Assembly: GCF_008710155.1 (NCBI RefSeq)
Contig: NZ_VYPZ01000007.1
Coordinates: 124,001 to 188,000, forward strand
Origin: Sphingobium limneticum
GTDB taxonomy: Bacteria; Pseudomonadota; Alphaproteobacteria; Sphingomonadales; Sphingomonadaceae
Reading direction: 5' to 3'
Length of the DNA stretch: 64,000 nucleotides
The notes under the pieces are model-generated. The model did no database searches, was not told the origin of the DNA, and was given only the letters and a program-made list of their open reading frames with translations. A program made the translations under genes and the position numbers. This document shows positions 56,573-64,000 of the stretch, in pieces. How positions within the stretch are numbered: the stretch's first letter is position 1; each line of letters opens with the position of its first letter.

Positions 56573-58159
56573 ATGACAGATTCTACAGCACCCAGCCGCC
56601 GTGACCTTTTGACCATGATCGGCAAGGTCGGTGGCGCCGCGGCCATGTATCAGGCGATGACCGCGCTGGGTCACGCCGCCGAAACCCAGTTCAGCGGGCC
56701 TCCGGTGCTGAGCGGCGCGAAGCCGGGTGCCTCGGTCGTCATCCTGGGCGCGGGCCTTGCCGGCATGGCAGCCGCCTTTGAGCTGCAAAAGGCGGGCTAT
56801 GCGGTCAAGATCCTGGAATTTCAAGATCGCCCCGGCGGCCGCAACTATTCGCTGCGCGGTGGCGATACATTCACCGAAAGCGACGGCACGGTGCAGAAGG
56901 TGCAGTTCGCGGCCGGCAACTACATCAATCCCGGTCCCTGGCGCATCCCGCACCATCACAAGGCGCTGCTCCATTATTGCCGTCAGTTCGGCGTCGCGCT
57001 GGAGCCCTTCATCCAGCTCAACCATAATGGCTTCATCCATTCGACCGAGGCCTTCGGCGGCAAGCCGATGCGCTACAAGGAGGTCGCGACCGACTTTAAG
57101 GGCCACACGTCCGAACTGCTGGCCAAGGCGATCAGTGCCAAGGCGCTGGACGACAAGCTGACCGCGCAAGATCAGGAAAAGCTGATGGAGGCGCTGCGCG
57201 GCTGGGGCGTGCTGGACAAGAATCTGGCCTATACCAGCAGCCTCAAAGTATCCGCCCAACGCGGCTATGATCAGGCGCCCGGTGGTGGCCGCAACGGCGC
57301 ACCCACCCCCTCGCAGATCGCCAAGCTGCAGGATGTGCTCGACCCGCAGGTCTGGACCGCCATGTCCTTCTATTTCAGCTATGTCATGCAAACGACCATG
57401 TTCCAGCCGGTCGGCGGCATGGACATGATCGGCAAGGCCTTCGCCAGGAAGATCGGCAAGATCGTCACCTATAACGCCAAGGCCACGAAGGTCGCCCAAT
57501 CGGACAAGGGCGTGACCGTCAGCTACAAGGATGTCGCCACCGGCCAGATGCACGATGTCAGCGCCGACTGGTGCGTCTGCACCATCCCGCTGTCGATCAT
57601 CAGCCAGGTCGATATGCAGGTATCCCCGGCACTGAAAGCCGCGATGAAGGCCGTGCCCTATGGCGGCCATGTAAAGATCGGCATGGAATTCAAGCGTCGC
57701 TTCTGGGAAGAAGACGACAATATCTACGGCGGTCACAGCTTCACCGACCAGACCATTACCCAGCTATCCTACCCCAATGACAAGATGTTCGGGCAAGGGC
57801 CAGCCGTGCTGCTGGGTGCCTTCGCCCGCGACCTGGCCGGCTTCCAGCTGGCCAGCATGACGCCGCAACAGCGTATCGAAACCGCATTGAAACAGGGCGA
57901 AGTCTTCCATCCCCAATATCGCAAGGAATATCTGAACGGCGTGTCCGTGCCCTGGAGCCGCGTGCCCTGGATCCTGGGCTGCACCTCCGCCTGGAGCGAT
58001 GAGAACCGCAAGGCGCATTATAAAAATCTCGTCACGCTCGATAACCGGGTGGTTCTGGCCGGCGAACATGCCAGCTATTATGGCGGCTGGATGGAAGGGT
58101 CGATCCTGTCGGGTATCGACGCCATCACCCAGATTCACGAACGAGCGCAGGCCGCCTGA
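56573..58159 (+). CDS. Tat-exported flavin amine oxidase-type enzyme
   Basis: The 528-residue protein starts with a twin-arginine signal (SRRDLLTMIGKVGGAAAMYQ). It has the FAD dinucleotide fold SVVILGAGLAGMAAAFELQK (GAGLAG at 59-64), GGRNYSLRGG with the second FAD contact, and a C-terminal block VVLAGEHASYYGGWMEGSIL typical of monoamine oxidase/L-amino acid oxidase relatives. It should oxidise a C-N bond to an imine. An adjacent cytochrome c gene, overlapping by one base, suggests that electrons go to the respiratory chain (dehydrogenase mode) rather than to oxygen. GGGAAG lies before the ATG at 56573. A 117 bp gap separates it from the RidA gene, room for an internal promoter. The substrate is unknown. 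Confidence 0.88.
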   Translation: MTDSTAPSRRDLLTMIGKVGGAAAMYQAMTALGHAAETQFSGPPVLSGAKPGASVVILGAGLAGMAAAFELQKAGYAVKILEFQDRPGGRNYSLRGGDTFTESDGTVQKVQFAAGNYINPGPWRIPHHHKALLHYCRQFGVALEPFIQLNHNGFIHSTEAFGGKPMRYKEVATDFKGHTSELLAKAISAKALDDKLTAQDQEKLMEALRGWGVLDKNLAYTSSLKVSAQRGYDQAPGGGRNGAPTPSQIAKLQDVLDPQVWTAMSFYFSYVMQTTMFQPVGGMDMIGKAFARKIGKIVTYNAKATKVAQSDKGVTVSYKDVATGQMHDVSADWCVCTIPLSIISQVDMQVSPALKAAMKAVPYGGHVKIGMEFKRRFWEEDDNIYGGHSFTDQTITQLSYPNDKMFGQGPAVLLGAFARDLAGFQLASMTPQQRIETALKQGEVFHPQYRKEYLNGVSVPWSRVPWILGCTSAWSDENRKAHYKNLVTLDNRVVLAGEHASYYGGWMEGSILSGIDAITQIHERAQAA

Positions 58160-58557
58160 TGCGTGGCCCCCTGCTGCGCCTGGCCGCGCTCACTGCGCTG
58201 GCCGCCGCGCCCGCCATGGCGGATTCGCCCGGCGGCCGCCCGGTCAAGATCGCCCTGCCGGATGGCGAGCAGGTCTATAATCAGATCTGCGCCGCCTGCC
58301 ATCTGGACAAGGCGCAGGGTTCGCCCGACGGCACCGTTCCGGCGCTGGCCCATAATGCCAAGCTGGCCGACGCCAATTATCCGATCACCGTGGTCATGAA
58401 GGGCCAGGGCGGCATGCCCTGGTTCTCCGAAATGCTCACCCCGGCGCAGGTCGCATCGGTCGTCGGCTATGTCCGCACCCATTTCGACAACAGCTATCCC
58501 GAACCCGTCAGCGAAATCGATGTGAAGCGCATCGCCGCACAGGGAAGCGAAGAATGA
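58159..58557 (+). CDS. Periplasmic class I cytochrome c
   Basis: This 132-residue protein has a Sec signal (LLRLAALTALAAAPAMA) and one haem c motif CAACH (Cys44, Cys47, His48) with a probable axial Met86 in QGGMPWFSE. The pattern GEQVYNQICAACHLDKAQGS and TPAQVASVVGYVRTHF is usual for small electron carriers attached to dehydrogenases. The ATG overlaps the stop codon of the flavoenzyme gene (TGATG), so the two are translationally coupled and probably form one electron-transfer unit. Confidence 0.93.
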   Translation: MRGPLLRLAALTALAAAPAMADSPGGRPVKIALPDGEQVYNQICAACHLDKAQGSPDGTVPALAHNAKLADANYPITVVMKGQGGMPWFSEMLTPAQVASVVGYVRTHFDNSYPEPVSEIDVKRIAAQGSEE

Positions 58558-59684
58558 CCGGCGCCAGCCTTTCCCGCCGCATGCTCATGCGTGGCGCGAT
58601 CGCCGCTGCTGGTGCGGCCAGCGCCGCCCCCGCCCTTGCCCAGCGCGGGCGAAAGGTCGCCCTGCCCGACGATCCAGCCGCCATGGTGGCGACGCTGACC
58701 GACGCGGTCTATATCAACAGCAACGAAAATCCGCTCGGCCCCTGCTCCGCCGCATTGGAAGCATTGAGCGGCCTCGACAGGCTGTCCGGCCGCTATGGCA
58801 TGGCCTTCGCCGCGCAGCTGGAACGGCTGCTCGCCCGGCAGAATGGCCTGAAGCCGGAGGAGGTGCAGGTCCATCCCGGCTCCTTCATGACGCTGCGTTC
58901 AGTGGCCCTGACCTATTCGTCGCAGGACCGGCCGATCGCCTTTTTCGAACCGACGTTCGACAGCGGATTCGTGGGCAAGGGGAACAAGGTCGTCACCGGC
59001 GCCGTCCCAATCCCATTGTCGGGCGATTTCCGCGGCGACCTGCGCCAGATGCTCGCCGCCGCGCCCAATGCCGGCGTCTATTATATCTGCAATCCCAACA
59101 ATCCGACCGGCCTCGTCACGCCCCGCGCCGACATCGAATGGCTGCTCGCCAACAAACCTGCCGGATCGGTGCTGCTGATCGACGAAGCCTATATCCATTT
59201 CAGCGACGCACCATCCTGCCTCGATCTGGTGGCGAAGGGCGCGGACGTGCTGGTCGCGCGGACCTTCTCGAAAATCTATGGGCTGGCCGGCCTGCGCTGC
59301 GGCCTCATCGCCGGACGGCAGGATCTGCTCGACGGCATGGCCGATTATGGCGTCAACATCACGCCCATGCCCGCCGTCGTCGCGGCCGAAGCCAGCCTGC
59401 TCGACCCCAAATTGCTGCCGGATCGCAAGGCCTATAACAAGGCGGTGCGCGACGATCTCTTCGCCTGGGTCGACCGGCGCGGCATCCGTTATCTGCCGAG
59501 CGAAGGCAGTTTCGCGATGATCCATGTCGGTCGCCCCGGCGCGGCGGTGACGGCGGCGCTCGCCGCGCAGAAAATCTTCATCGGCGGCCCGCGCAAACAT
59601 ATGGACGACTGGGTCCGCGTCTCCTTCGGCACCCCGGCGGAAATGCAGGCGTTCAAGATCGCCTTCGCCAAGGTCATGGCATGA
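58554..59684 (+). CDS. Tat-exported PLP-dependent aminotransferase (fold type I, HisC-like)
   Basis: The 376-residue enzyme begins with a Tat signal (SLSRRMLMRGAIAAAGAASA, then APALA). The catalytic domain resembles histidinol-phosphate-type class I/II aminotransferases: VYINSNENPLGPCSAALEAL, YICNPNNPTGLVTP, LLIDEAYIHFSDAPSCLDL with Asp210, and the Schiff-base Lys240 in ARTFSKIYGLAGLRCG. A loaded PLP enzyme exported by Tat is rare. It could transaminate or deaminate the imported substrate, or perform beta-elimination giving 2-aminoacrylate, the classical RidA substrate. ATGA overlaps tie it to cytochrome c before and to the class V gene after. Confidence 0.9.
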   Translation: MTGASLSRRMLMRGAIAAAGAASAAPALAQRGRKVALPDDPAAMVATLTDAVYINSNENPLGPCSAALEALSGLDRLSGRYGMAFAAQLERLLARQNGLKPEEVQVHPGSFMTLRSVALTYSSQDRPIAFFEPTFDSGFVGKGNKVVTGAVPIPLSGDFRGDLRQMLAAAPNAGVYYICNPNNPTGLVTPRADIEWLLANKPAGSVLLIDEAYIHFSDAPSCLDLVAKGADVLVARTFSKIYGLAGLRCGLIAGRQDLLDGMADYGVNITPMPAVVAAEASLLDPKLLPDRKAYNKAVRDDLFAWVDRRGIRYLPSEGSFAMIHVGRPGAAVTAALAAQKIFIGGPRKHMDDWVRVSFGTPAEMQAFKIAFAKVMA

Positions 59685-60940
59685 CCCTGTCTCGCCGTCA
59701 GGCGCTGGGCGCGGCGATCGCCGTCCCGCTGGCGGCGCAGGCCGCCCGCGCGGCCAGCACCGCGCCCAGCCTGCCGGACAAGAGCAGTTTTGCGCCCACC
59801 CCCATCGCCTATCTCGACAATGCCTCCACCCACCCGATCAGCCTGGGCGCGCGCGCGGCGATGGACGCCTATGTCGCCGCCCGCACGCTCGATCCTCTTG
59901 CCGCCGCGCGCAAACCGGTCGATCGCGCCGCCACCCTCGCCAAATTCGCCCGACTGGTGAATGCCGATCCGGACGAAGTCACCTGGGTCCAATCCACCAC
60001 CATGGGCGAACAGGCGATCCTGCGCGCACTCGGCTTTCCGCACGCAAAAGGCCGCGTCGTCACCGACACGCTGCATTTCTACGCCGGCTTCCCCATGTAT
60101 CAGGAACTGGCGAAACAGGGCATGGACGTGGCTTGGGTGCAGGCCCGCGACGGCCGCATCCACATGGAGGATATGGCCAAGGCCATCACGCCGGGCACGA
60201 AACTGGTCAGCCTCTCGCTCGTCTCGACCTATAATGGCTTCCATCACGATCTGAAGGCCGTGTGCGATCTGGCCCATGCCGCCGGTGCGCTGGTCTATGC
60301 CGACATCATCCATGCCGCCGGCGCCGTGCCCGTAGACCTCCATGGCAGCACCGTCGATTTCGCCGCCTGCGCCACCTATAAATGGCTGATGGGCGATTTC
60401 GGGCTGGGCTTCCTCTACGCCCGGCGCGGCTTGCTCGATGCCTTGCCGTTAGCGGACTTCGGCTATTATGGTTTCGCCGCGCCCGGCGCGCCGCCCGGTA
60501 TCGGCCTGTCGCCGCCGGAAACCCATATCTATCCCATGGATCCGCCGGGCAACGCACCGGTCAGCTACAGCGTCCGCCCCGGAACGCTTGGCCATTTCGG
60601 TACCGGCACCTATGCGCAATCGGTTATCCCGGCGATCGACCATGGCCTCGACTATATCGGCGCGATCGGCGTCCCGGCGATCCAGTCTCACGCCCAAAGC
60701 CTGATTGCCCCGTTATGCGACGGCATAAAGGCCAAGGGCTACACCATCATCACCCCGCCCGGCACGAAGACGCCGATCCTGACTGCCCTGCACCCCCAGG
60801 CCAAGGCCCGTCTGAGCGAGCCTATGGCGAAGGCGCAGGTCCGCATTTCACTCCACGACCATCATTTCCGCATCGCCCCTTCGGTCTTCAACGATATGGC
60901 TGATGTGGACCGCCTGCTCGCCGCGCTCCCGCGCGCCTGA
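59681..60940 (+). CDS. Tat-exported PLP-dependent class V aminotransferase (isopenicillin epimerase/cysteine desulfurase-like)
   Basis: The 419-residue protein has a Tat signal (TLSRRQALGAAIAVPLAAQA) and a class V fold: IAYLDNASTHPISLGARAAM, VTWVQSTTMGEQAILRALGF, VYADIIHAAGAVPVDLHGST with Asp208, and Lys234 in ATYKWLMGDFGLGFLYARRG. The K-W-L-M-G lysine motif resembles isopenicillin N epimerase and PvdN/EgtE relatives rather than true cysteine desulfurases; I see no conserved mobile-loop cysteine. PvdN is a Tat-exported relative that modifies pyoverdine in the periplasm of Pseudomonas, so a periplasmic PLP enzyme of this class has a precedent. Overlaps the previous gene by 4 bp. Confidence 0.88.
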   Translation: MTLSRRQALGAAIAVPLAAQAARAASTAPSLPDKSSFAPTPIAYLDNASTHPISLGARAAMDAYVAARTLDPLAAARKPVDRAATLAKFARLVNADPDEVTWVQSTTMGEQAILRALGFPHAKGRVVTDTLHFYAGFPMYQELAKQGMDVAWVQARDGRIHMEDMAKAITPGTKLVSLSLVSTYNGFHHDLKAVCDLAHAAGALVYADIIHAAGAVPVDLHGSTVDFAACATYKWLMGDFGLGFLYARRGLLDALPLADFGYYGFAAPGAPPGIGLSPPETHIYPMDPPGNAPVSYSVRPGTLGHFGTGTYAQSVIPAIDHGLDYIGAIGVPAIQSHAQSLIAPLCDGIKAKGYTIITPPGTKTPILTALHPQAKARLSEPMAKAQVRISLHDHHFRIAPSVFNDMADVDRLLAALPRA

Positions 60941-60958
60941 TCCTGTACGGAGAGACTT

Positions 60959-61390
60959 ATGAAGCGCCTTCTCGCCACCGCCCTGTTGCTGGCCGCCACA
61001 CCAGCCTTCGCCCAGCCCGCTGCGGCGCCCCAACCCTTGCCCGCCAAGCTGCCCTTCTCCCCTTCGATACGCGTGGGCGATATCCTGTTCATGTCCGGCC
61101 AGATCGGCCAGGTGCCAGAGGGGATGGACAAGCATAAGGAAGGGTTCGACGCCGCTGTCAAAGGCGCGATGGATTCTATCGGCAAGATCCTGAAGGACAA
61201 TGGCCTCGACTATGGCCATGTCGTCAAATGCACGGTGATGCTGGACGACATGACCGACTGGCCGCGCTTCAACGCCGCCTATCTCCCCTATTTCGAAGGC
61301 AAGCGCCTCCCCACCCGCAGCGCTTTCGGTGCGGACGGCCTGGCGCTCGGCGCCCCGCTCGAAGTGGAATGTATCGCTGCCTTCAAATAG
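60959..61390 (+). CDS. Exported RidA family protein, second of two
   Basis: The 143-residue protein has a Sec signal (MKRLLATALLLAATPAFAQ) and a RidA domain (SIRVGDILFMSGQIGQVPEG; GFDAAVKGAMDSIGKILKDN; VVKCTVMLDDMTDWPRFNAA; LPTRSAFGADGLALGAPLEV). Arg120 and Glu137 occupy the catalytic positions of RidA. It is only distantly related to the first RidA of this cluster, so the pair is not a recent duplication and the two may act on different imines or form a mixed trimer. GGAGAG precedes the ATG. It is the last gene of the cluster. Confidence 0.9.
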   Translation: MKRLLATALLLAATPAFAQPAAAPQPLPAKLPFSPSIRVGDILFMSGQIGQVPEGMDKHKEGFDAAVKGAMDSIGKILKDNGLDYGHVVKCTVMLDDMTDWPRFNAAYLPYFEGKRLPTRSAFGADGLALGAPLEVECIAAFK

Positions 61391-61409
61391 ACGCTGCGCT
61401 TTACACAGT

Positions 61410-61520
61410 CGTCACCCCGGACTTGATCCGGGGTTCCGCTGCCTTGGCTTCAGTCCGGTCCAAGCAAACAGAAGCCAGATCAAGCCTGTTCCGAGCCTGC
61501 CGAAGGGCAACGGCATGACG
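61410..61520. repeat. Hybrid palindromic repeat after the RidA cluster
   Basis: The left hairpin CGTCACCCCGGACTTGATCC equals that of the element at 11025, and the right end resembles other arms (CCGAGCCTGCCGAAGGGCAA and CATGACG). It is a mosaic of two repeat families and may serve as the transcription end of the cluster. The rest of the 158 bp gap holds nothing recognisable. Confidence 0.65.
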
Positions 61521-61548
61521 ATAGGCTGCGGCAGCCGGAAATATTCGT

Positions 61549-61995
61549 CTATATCTGCCGCTTGGCGTTGAAGGGCGGAACGATCTTGCAACGATAGGAC
61601 CGCGTTTCGTCGATCAGGCCGGCATGCAATTGCGTCGACAGGATCAGGGTCGTCCGGTCCAGCCGCTCGACCCGGCGCGTATCGCTCAATATGCCGCTGA
61701 TCATCCCGCCGCCCTGCTTGACCAGCGTGATGGTCGCATCGTCCTGCGCTGCAATCTTGTTCCAGTCGCCACCGGCATCGCGCCAGCGCCCACCGGTAAA
61801 GTCGATGACGATCTCCCGCACCGACCGGTCATCGGCAGTACAGGACAGGCCCCTGCTGTCCGACACGGTTGGGGCGATAGCGGGCGGCGCAACAACAGGC
61901 GGCGCGACAGGAGCCGGCACGGCCGGCGGCGTCGCGGCCATCACAACCGGCGCAGCCAGGAACATCAACATCGACAAGGCCAGTCTCTCAACCAT
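61549..61995 (-). CDS. Small exported protein with proline/alanine linker, function unknown
   Basis: The 148-residue protein has a Sec signal peptide (VERLALSMLMFLAAPVVMAA) followed by a proline/alanine-rich linker (residues about 22-45) and a small beta-rich domain with two cysteines (LSCTADDRSVREIVIDFTGG; SYRCKIVPPFNAK). I do not recognise the family. It is convergent with the RidA cluster and is followed upstream by the Trm112-like gene on the same strand, but 42 bp apart. Confidence 0.7.
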   Translation of the reverse strand: MVERLALSMLMFLAAPVVMAATPPAVPAPVAPPVVAPPAIAPTVSDSRGLSCTADDRSVREIVIDFTGGRWRDAGGDWNKIAAQDDATITLVKQGGGMISGILSDTRRVERLDRTTLILSTQLHAGLIDETRSYRCKIVPPFNAKRQI

Positions 61996-62037
61996 GGCCC
62001 GATGATATCAGACCTGCACGCCAAGCGATAGCACCGG

Positions 62038-62232
62038 TCAAATCGGCAGCGCCTCTCGCACCACCAGCACCGGCACGCCATCGCGCACCGGAAAGGCCAG
62101 CCCCGCCGCGCCGGACAACAACGCTCCCCGCGCCGCGTCCCAGCGCAGCGGCGTGCGTGTCACCGGGCAGACCAGCTTGTTCAGCAGCCAAGGGTCGATG
62201 GGCGCGCCTTCGTTCACGGCAACATCGCTCAT
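62038..62232 (-). CDS. Trm112 family protein (UPF0434/YcaR type)
   Basis: The 64-residue protein matches the YcaR/Trm112-like family: [20 protein letters not shown], then [20 protein letters not shown]. The two CxxC pairs of zinc-binding relatives are reduced to a single cysteine, so it probably does not bind zinc. Trm112-like proteins stabilise methyltransferases; the bacterial role is uncertain. It overlaps the end of the Lon-domain gene by 4 bp. Confidence 0.88.
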   Translation of the reverse strand: MSDVAVNEGAPIDPWLLNKLVCPVTRTPLRWDAARGALLSGAAGLAFPVRDGVPVLVVREALPI

Positions 62233-62843
62233 TGCATCGTCGCGCTACCATCGCGCTCTATCCGGCCGACGATCTGCATCAACTGGATGATCCGGTCCGC
62301 CCGCTCGGACAGGCTATCGGCCTCCAGCAATGTCTGCTTGGCCGCCGGATCGAACGGCACGATCTGGGCGATGCCGTTGACCAGCGCCGTATCGTCCAGC
62401 CGCGACACCGCCGTCCAATCCACCACATAGCCCAGCGTGTCGGCAAAGCGGCGCGATTCCTGTTCCAGCGCCGCCCGCTCGACCGCGCGCAGCACCTCGT
62501 CTTCCTGCGGCGCCTGCTCGACATGCGCCTCGATCTGGCGGAACTGGGTGGATACCGTCAATTCCCGCACCACGCGGAACCGGGCAAGGCCCGTCAGCAC
62601 GATGTTGAACCGCCCGTCGTCCAACGCCTCGATCTGGCTGACATGGCCCAGGCATCCGACATCGAACAAGGTCGGCACCGGGCCGACCCCGCGCGGCTGG
62701 ATCATCCCGATCCGCCGGTCACGCGCCATGACGTCATGGATCAAAGCCCGATATCGCGGCTCGAAAATATGCAGCGGCAGGTCCATGCCCGGCAACAGCA
62801 GTGCGCCGGACAGAGGAAAGATGGAGACGCGGGCGACGGGCAT
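62229..62843 (-). CDS. Lon N-terminal substrate-binding domain protein (ATPase-less)
   Basis: The 204-residue protein consists of the Lon protease LON substrate-binding domain alone: [40 protein letters not shown] and [13 protein letters not shown], followed by a helical part ([20 protein letters not shown]). No AAA or protease domain follows. Stand-alone LON-domain proteins (YcgB/LonN type) are common in alphaproteobacteria with unknown function, possibly as protein-quality-control adaptors. It lies between a CnoX-type chaperone gene and a Trm112-like gene in one tight operon. Confidence 0.9.
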   Translation of the reverse strand: MPVARVSIFPLSGALLLPGMDLPLHIFEPRYRALIHDVMARDRRIGMIQPRGVGPVPTLFDVGCLGHVSQIEALDDGRFNIVLTGLARFRVVRELTVSTQFRQIEAHVEQAPQEDEVLRAVERAALEQESRRFADTLGYVVDWTAVSRLDDTALVNGIAQIVPFDPAAKQTLLEADSLSERADRIIQLMQIVGRIERDGSATMQ

Positions 62844-62848
62844 GCGCG

Positions 62849-63760
62849 TTACGAAAACAGGATCTGCGACAGCTTGCGCCGCTGCGCCGACACCCACGGA
62901 TCTTCCAGACCCACCGCGTCGAATATGGTCAGCAATTGCGCCCGCGCCGCACCGTCATTCCACGCCCGGTCGCGCCGCACGATCTCCAGCAGCGCTTCGG
63001 CCGCGCCGTCGCGATCGCCATTGGCCATCAAGCCGCCGGCCAGCTCGAACCGCGCCTCATGATCGTCGCCATCGGCATCCACTCGCGCCTGCACGCCCGA
63101 CAGGTCGGCCACCGGCTTGACGTCCCGCGCCAGGGCGATCGCGGCACGCGCCTGGTCGATCGCGACATTCTTCGCGACATCGGCGGGCAGCGCGGCCAGC
63201 ACCGCTTCCGCCTCGTCCAGCTGCCCCAGCGCCACCAGCGCCCGCGCCAGACCGGACGCCACCTCGACATTGTCGGGCACCATCTCGGCCAGCTGGCCGA
63301 ACACCGACAGGGCGCGTTCGGCATCGCCAGCCGCCAGCACTTCCTCACCCATGGCGATCAGCGGCGCGATTTCCTGCAGCTGCGCCTTTTCGTCGGATTC
63401 GATCGGCAATTGCGACAGCAGCTGATCCAGATATTGCTTCAGCTGCCCTTCGGTCCGCGCTTGGCTCAGGTCGGCGACCGGCTGGCCCTGGAACACGGCA
63501 TAGACGGTCGGGATCGACTGCACCCGGAACTGGCTGGCGATAAAGCCATTTTCGTCGACATTGACCTTGACCAGCTTCACGCCCTTGGGCGCATATTCCG
63601 CGCACACCTTCTCGATCACCGGGGTCAGCTGCTTGCACGGGCCGCACCATTCGGCCCAGAAATCGACGATCACCAGGCTCGTGCGCGAAGGCTCGACCAC
63701 ATCCTGGCGAAACGCCTCCACGGCCGCCTTGTCAGCCTCGCTCAATCCCAGGGTCGCCAC
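62849..63760 (-). CDS. cnoX: Thioredoxin-TPR co-chaperone (CnoX/YbbN type)
   Basis: The 303-residue protein joins an N-terminal thioredoxin domain (LVIVDFWAEWCGPCKQLTPV, with Cys39 and Cys42) to a C-terminal TPR-like helical region (LAAGDAERALSVFGQLAEMV; DEAEAVLAALPADVAKNVAI). CnoX/YbbN is a holdase that protects proteins from oxidation and passes them to GroEL. Unlike E. coli CnoX, the CGPC pair is intact, as in other alphaproteobacterial forms that keep oxidoreductase activity. The start is a GTG at 63760 with AGGAGA eleven bases before it. It is the first gene of the operon with the Lon-domain and Trm112-like genes. Confidence 0.93.
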   Translation of the reverse strand: MATLGLSEADKAAVEAFRQDVVEPSRTSLVIVDFWAEWCGPCKQLTPVIEKVCAEYAPKGVKLVKVNVDENGFIASQFRVQSIPTVYAVFQGQPVADLSQARTEGQLKQYLDQLLSQLPIESDEKAQLQEIAPLIAMGEEVLAAGDAERALSVFGQLAEMVPDNVEVASGLARALVALGQLDEAEAVLAALPADVAKNVAIDQARAAIALARDVKPVADLSGVQARVDADGDDHEARFELAGGLMANGDRDGAAEALLEIVRRDRAWNDGAARAQLLTIFDAVGLEDPWVSAQRRKLSQILFS

Positions 63761-63858
63761 GCTTATAATCTCCTGCCAATGCGGTCATTCACCGCCGTCA
63801 TACCGCGCCTTATGTGGGGCGTCACCCCTTGCGGACAAGACGAAAGGGCAGGAAAGCG

Positions 63859-64000
63859 TCAGAAGGTGTAGCCGATACCCAGTGCGCCGACGAACTGGTT
63901 GCGCGATCCGGCGTCCGCGACGATCGGCGAATCCGCATATTTGCCCAGAACGCGGGAATAGCCGGCCACGCCGAATATCGCCCAGCCCTTGCGCAGGTCG
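63859..64000 (-). CDS. MipA/OmpV family outer membrane protein, C-terminal end
   Basis: Only the last 46 residues are in the window. They read DLRKGWAIFGVAGYSRVLGK, then YADSPIVADAGSRNQFVGAL and GIGYTF, the typical end of MipA/OmpV beta-barrels (the ADSPIV and SRNQF strings and the terminal aromatic residue). MipA is a scaffold for murein-synthesising enzymes; other members are porins. The rest of the gene lies beyond the right edge. Confidence 0.8.
   Translation of the reverse strand, partial: DLRKGWAIFGVAGYSRVLGKYADSPIVADAGSRNQFVGALGIGYTF

Overview
The window is about 64 kb of GC-rich (roughly 65%) chromosomal DNA from an alphaproteobacterium, most likely a sphingomonad (Sphingobium/Sphingomonas type). 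This rests on gene content and style: several TonB-dependent receptors, NasT/NasS-controlled nitrate assimilation, an fds-type formate dehydrogenase, Tat-exported enzymes, and short dispersed palindromic repeats, one of which encodes the in-frame peptide VRAEPVEA. I saw no rRNA, tRNA, CRISPR array, transposase or prophage. Start sites were chosen by ribosome binding sites, signal peptides and family lengths.

Layout. 0-3 kb: the end of a relA/spoT gene, a small exported protein, and rplJ-rplL with a leader and a terminator. 3-9.3 kb: an OprP-type porin divergent from a lone solute-binding lipoprotein, a DUF4112 protein, and (with 9.3-10.9 kb) a five-gene minus-strand operon MBL hydrolase - DUF4230 - nadA - nadC - RNase T2. 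10.9-17 kb: repeats, xerC, dedA, gshB bracketed by two copies of one palindromic element, yraN-rsmI, and a divergent LppC/LpoA lipoprotein gene. 17-22 kb: a vitamin B12 uptake locus (btuD, btuC, btuF, btuB) with a cobalamin riboswitch before btuB. 22-29.7 kb: molybdenum formate dehydrogenase fdsGBACD-type genes with fdhD, an OxyR-like LysR regulator and mobA. 29.7-41 kb: nitrate assimilation, read on the minus strand as nasT-nasS, narK, porin, nirB, nirD, nasA, SUMT. Two transcription attenuators, before narK and before nirB, carry textbook ANTAR (NasT) recognition hairpins. 41-48 kb: an ABC-F ATPase and an EmrB/EmrA/NodT tripartite efflux operon with a divergent TetR gene and duplicated operator-like sites. 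48-53 kb: an output-less response regulator, a siroheme synthase that looks like a truncated CysG, lysA, a small lipoprotein gene, argH, and a divergent TlpA-like lipoprotein.

53.2-61.4 kb holds the most intriguing locus: a TonB-dependent receptor followed by six exported proteins, namely RidA, a Tat-exported flavin amine oxidase-type enzyme, a cytochrome c, two Tat-exported PLP enzymes of different fold families, and a second RidA. The FAD and PLP proteins carry Tat signals, while the cofactor-free RidA proteins and the cytochrome carry Sec signals. I infer a periplasmic pathway that imports an amine or amino-acid derivative, oxidises or transaminates it, passes electrons to cytochrome c, and clears reactive imines with dedicated periplasmic RidA proteins. 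I know of no described pathway with this composition.

61.5-64 kb: a small exported protein, Trm112-like and Lon-substrate-domain proteins, a thioredoxin-TPR protein (CnoX/YbbN type), and the C-terminus of a MipA/OmpV outer membrane protein.

Functional links: SUMT (29.7 kb) and the siroheme synthase (48.7 kb) together would make the siroheme needed by NirB; mobA and fdhD serve the two molybdoenzymes (FdsA, NasA).
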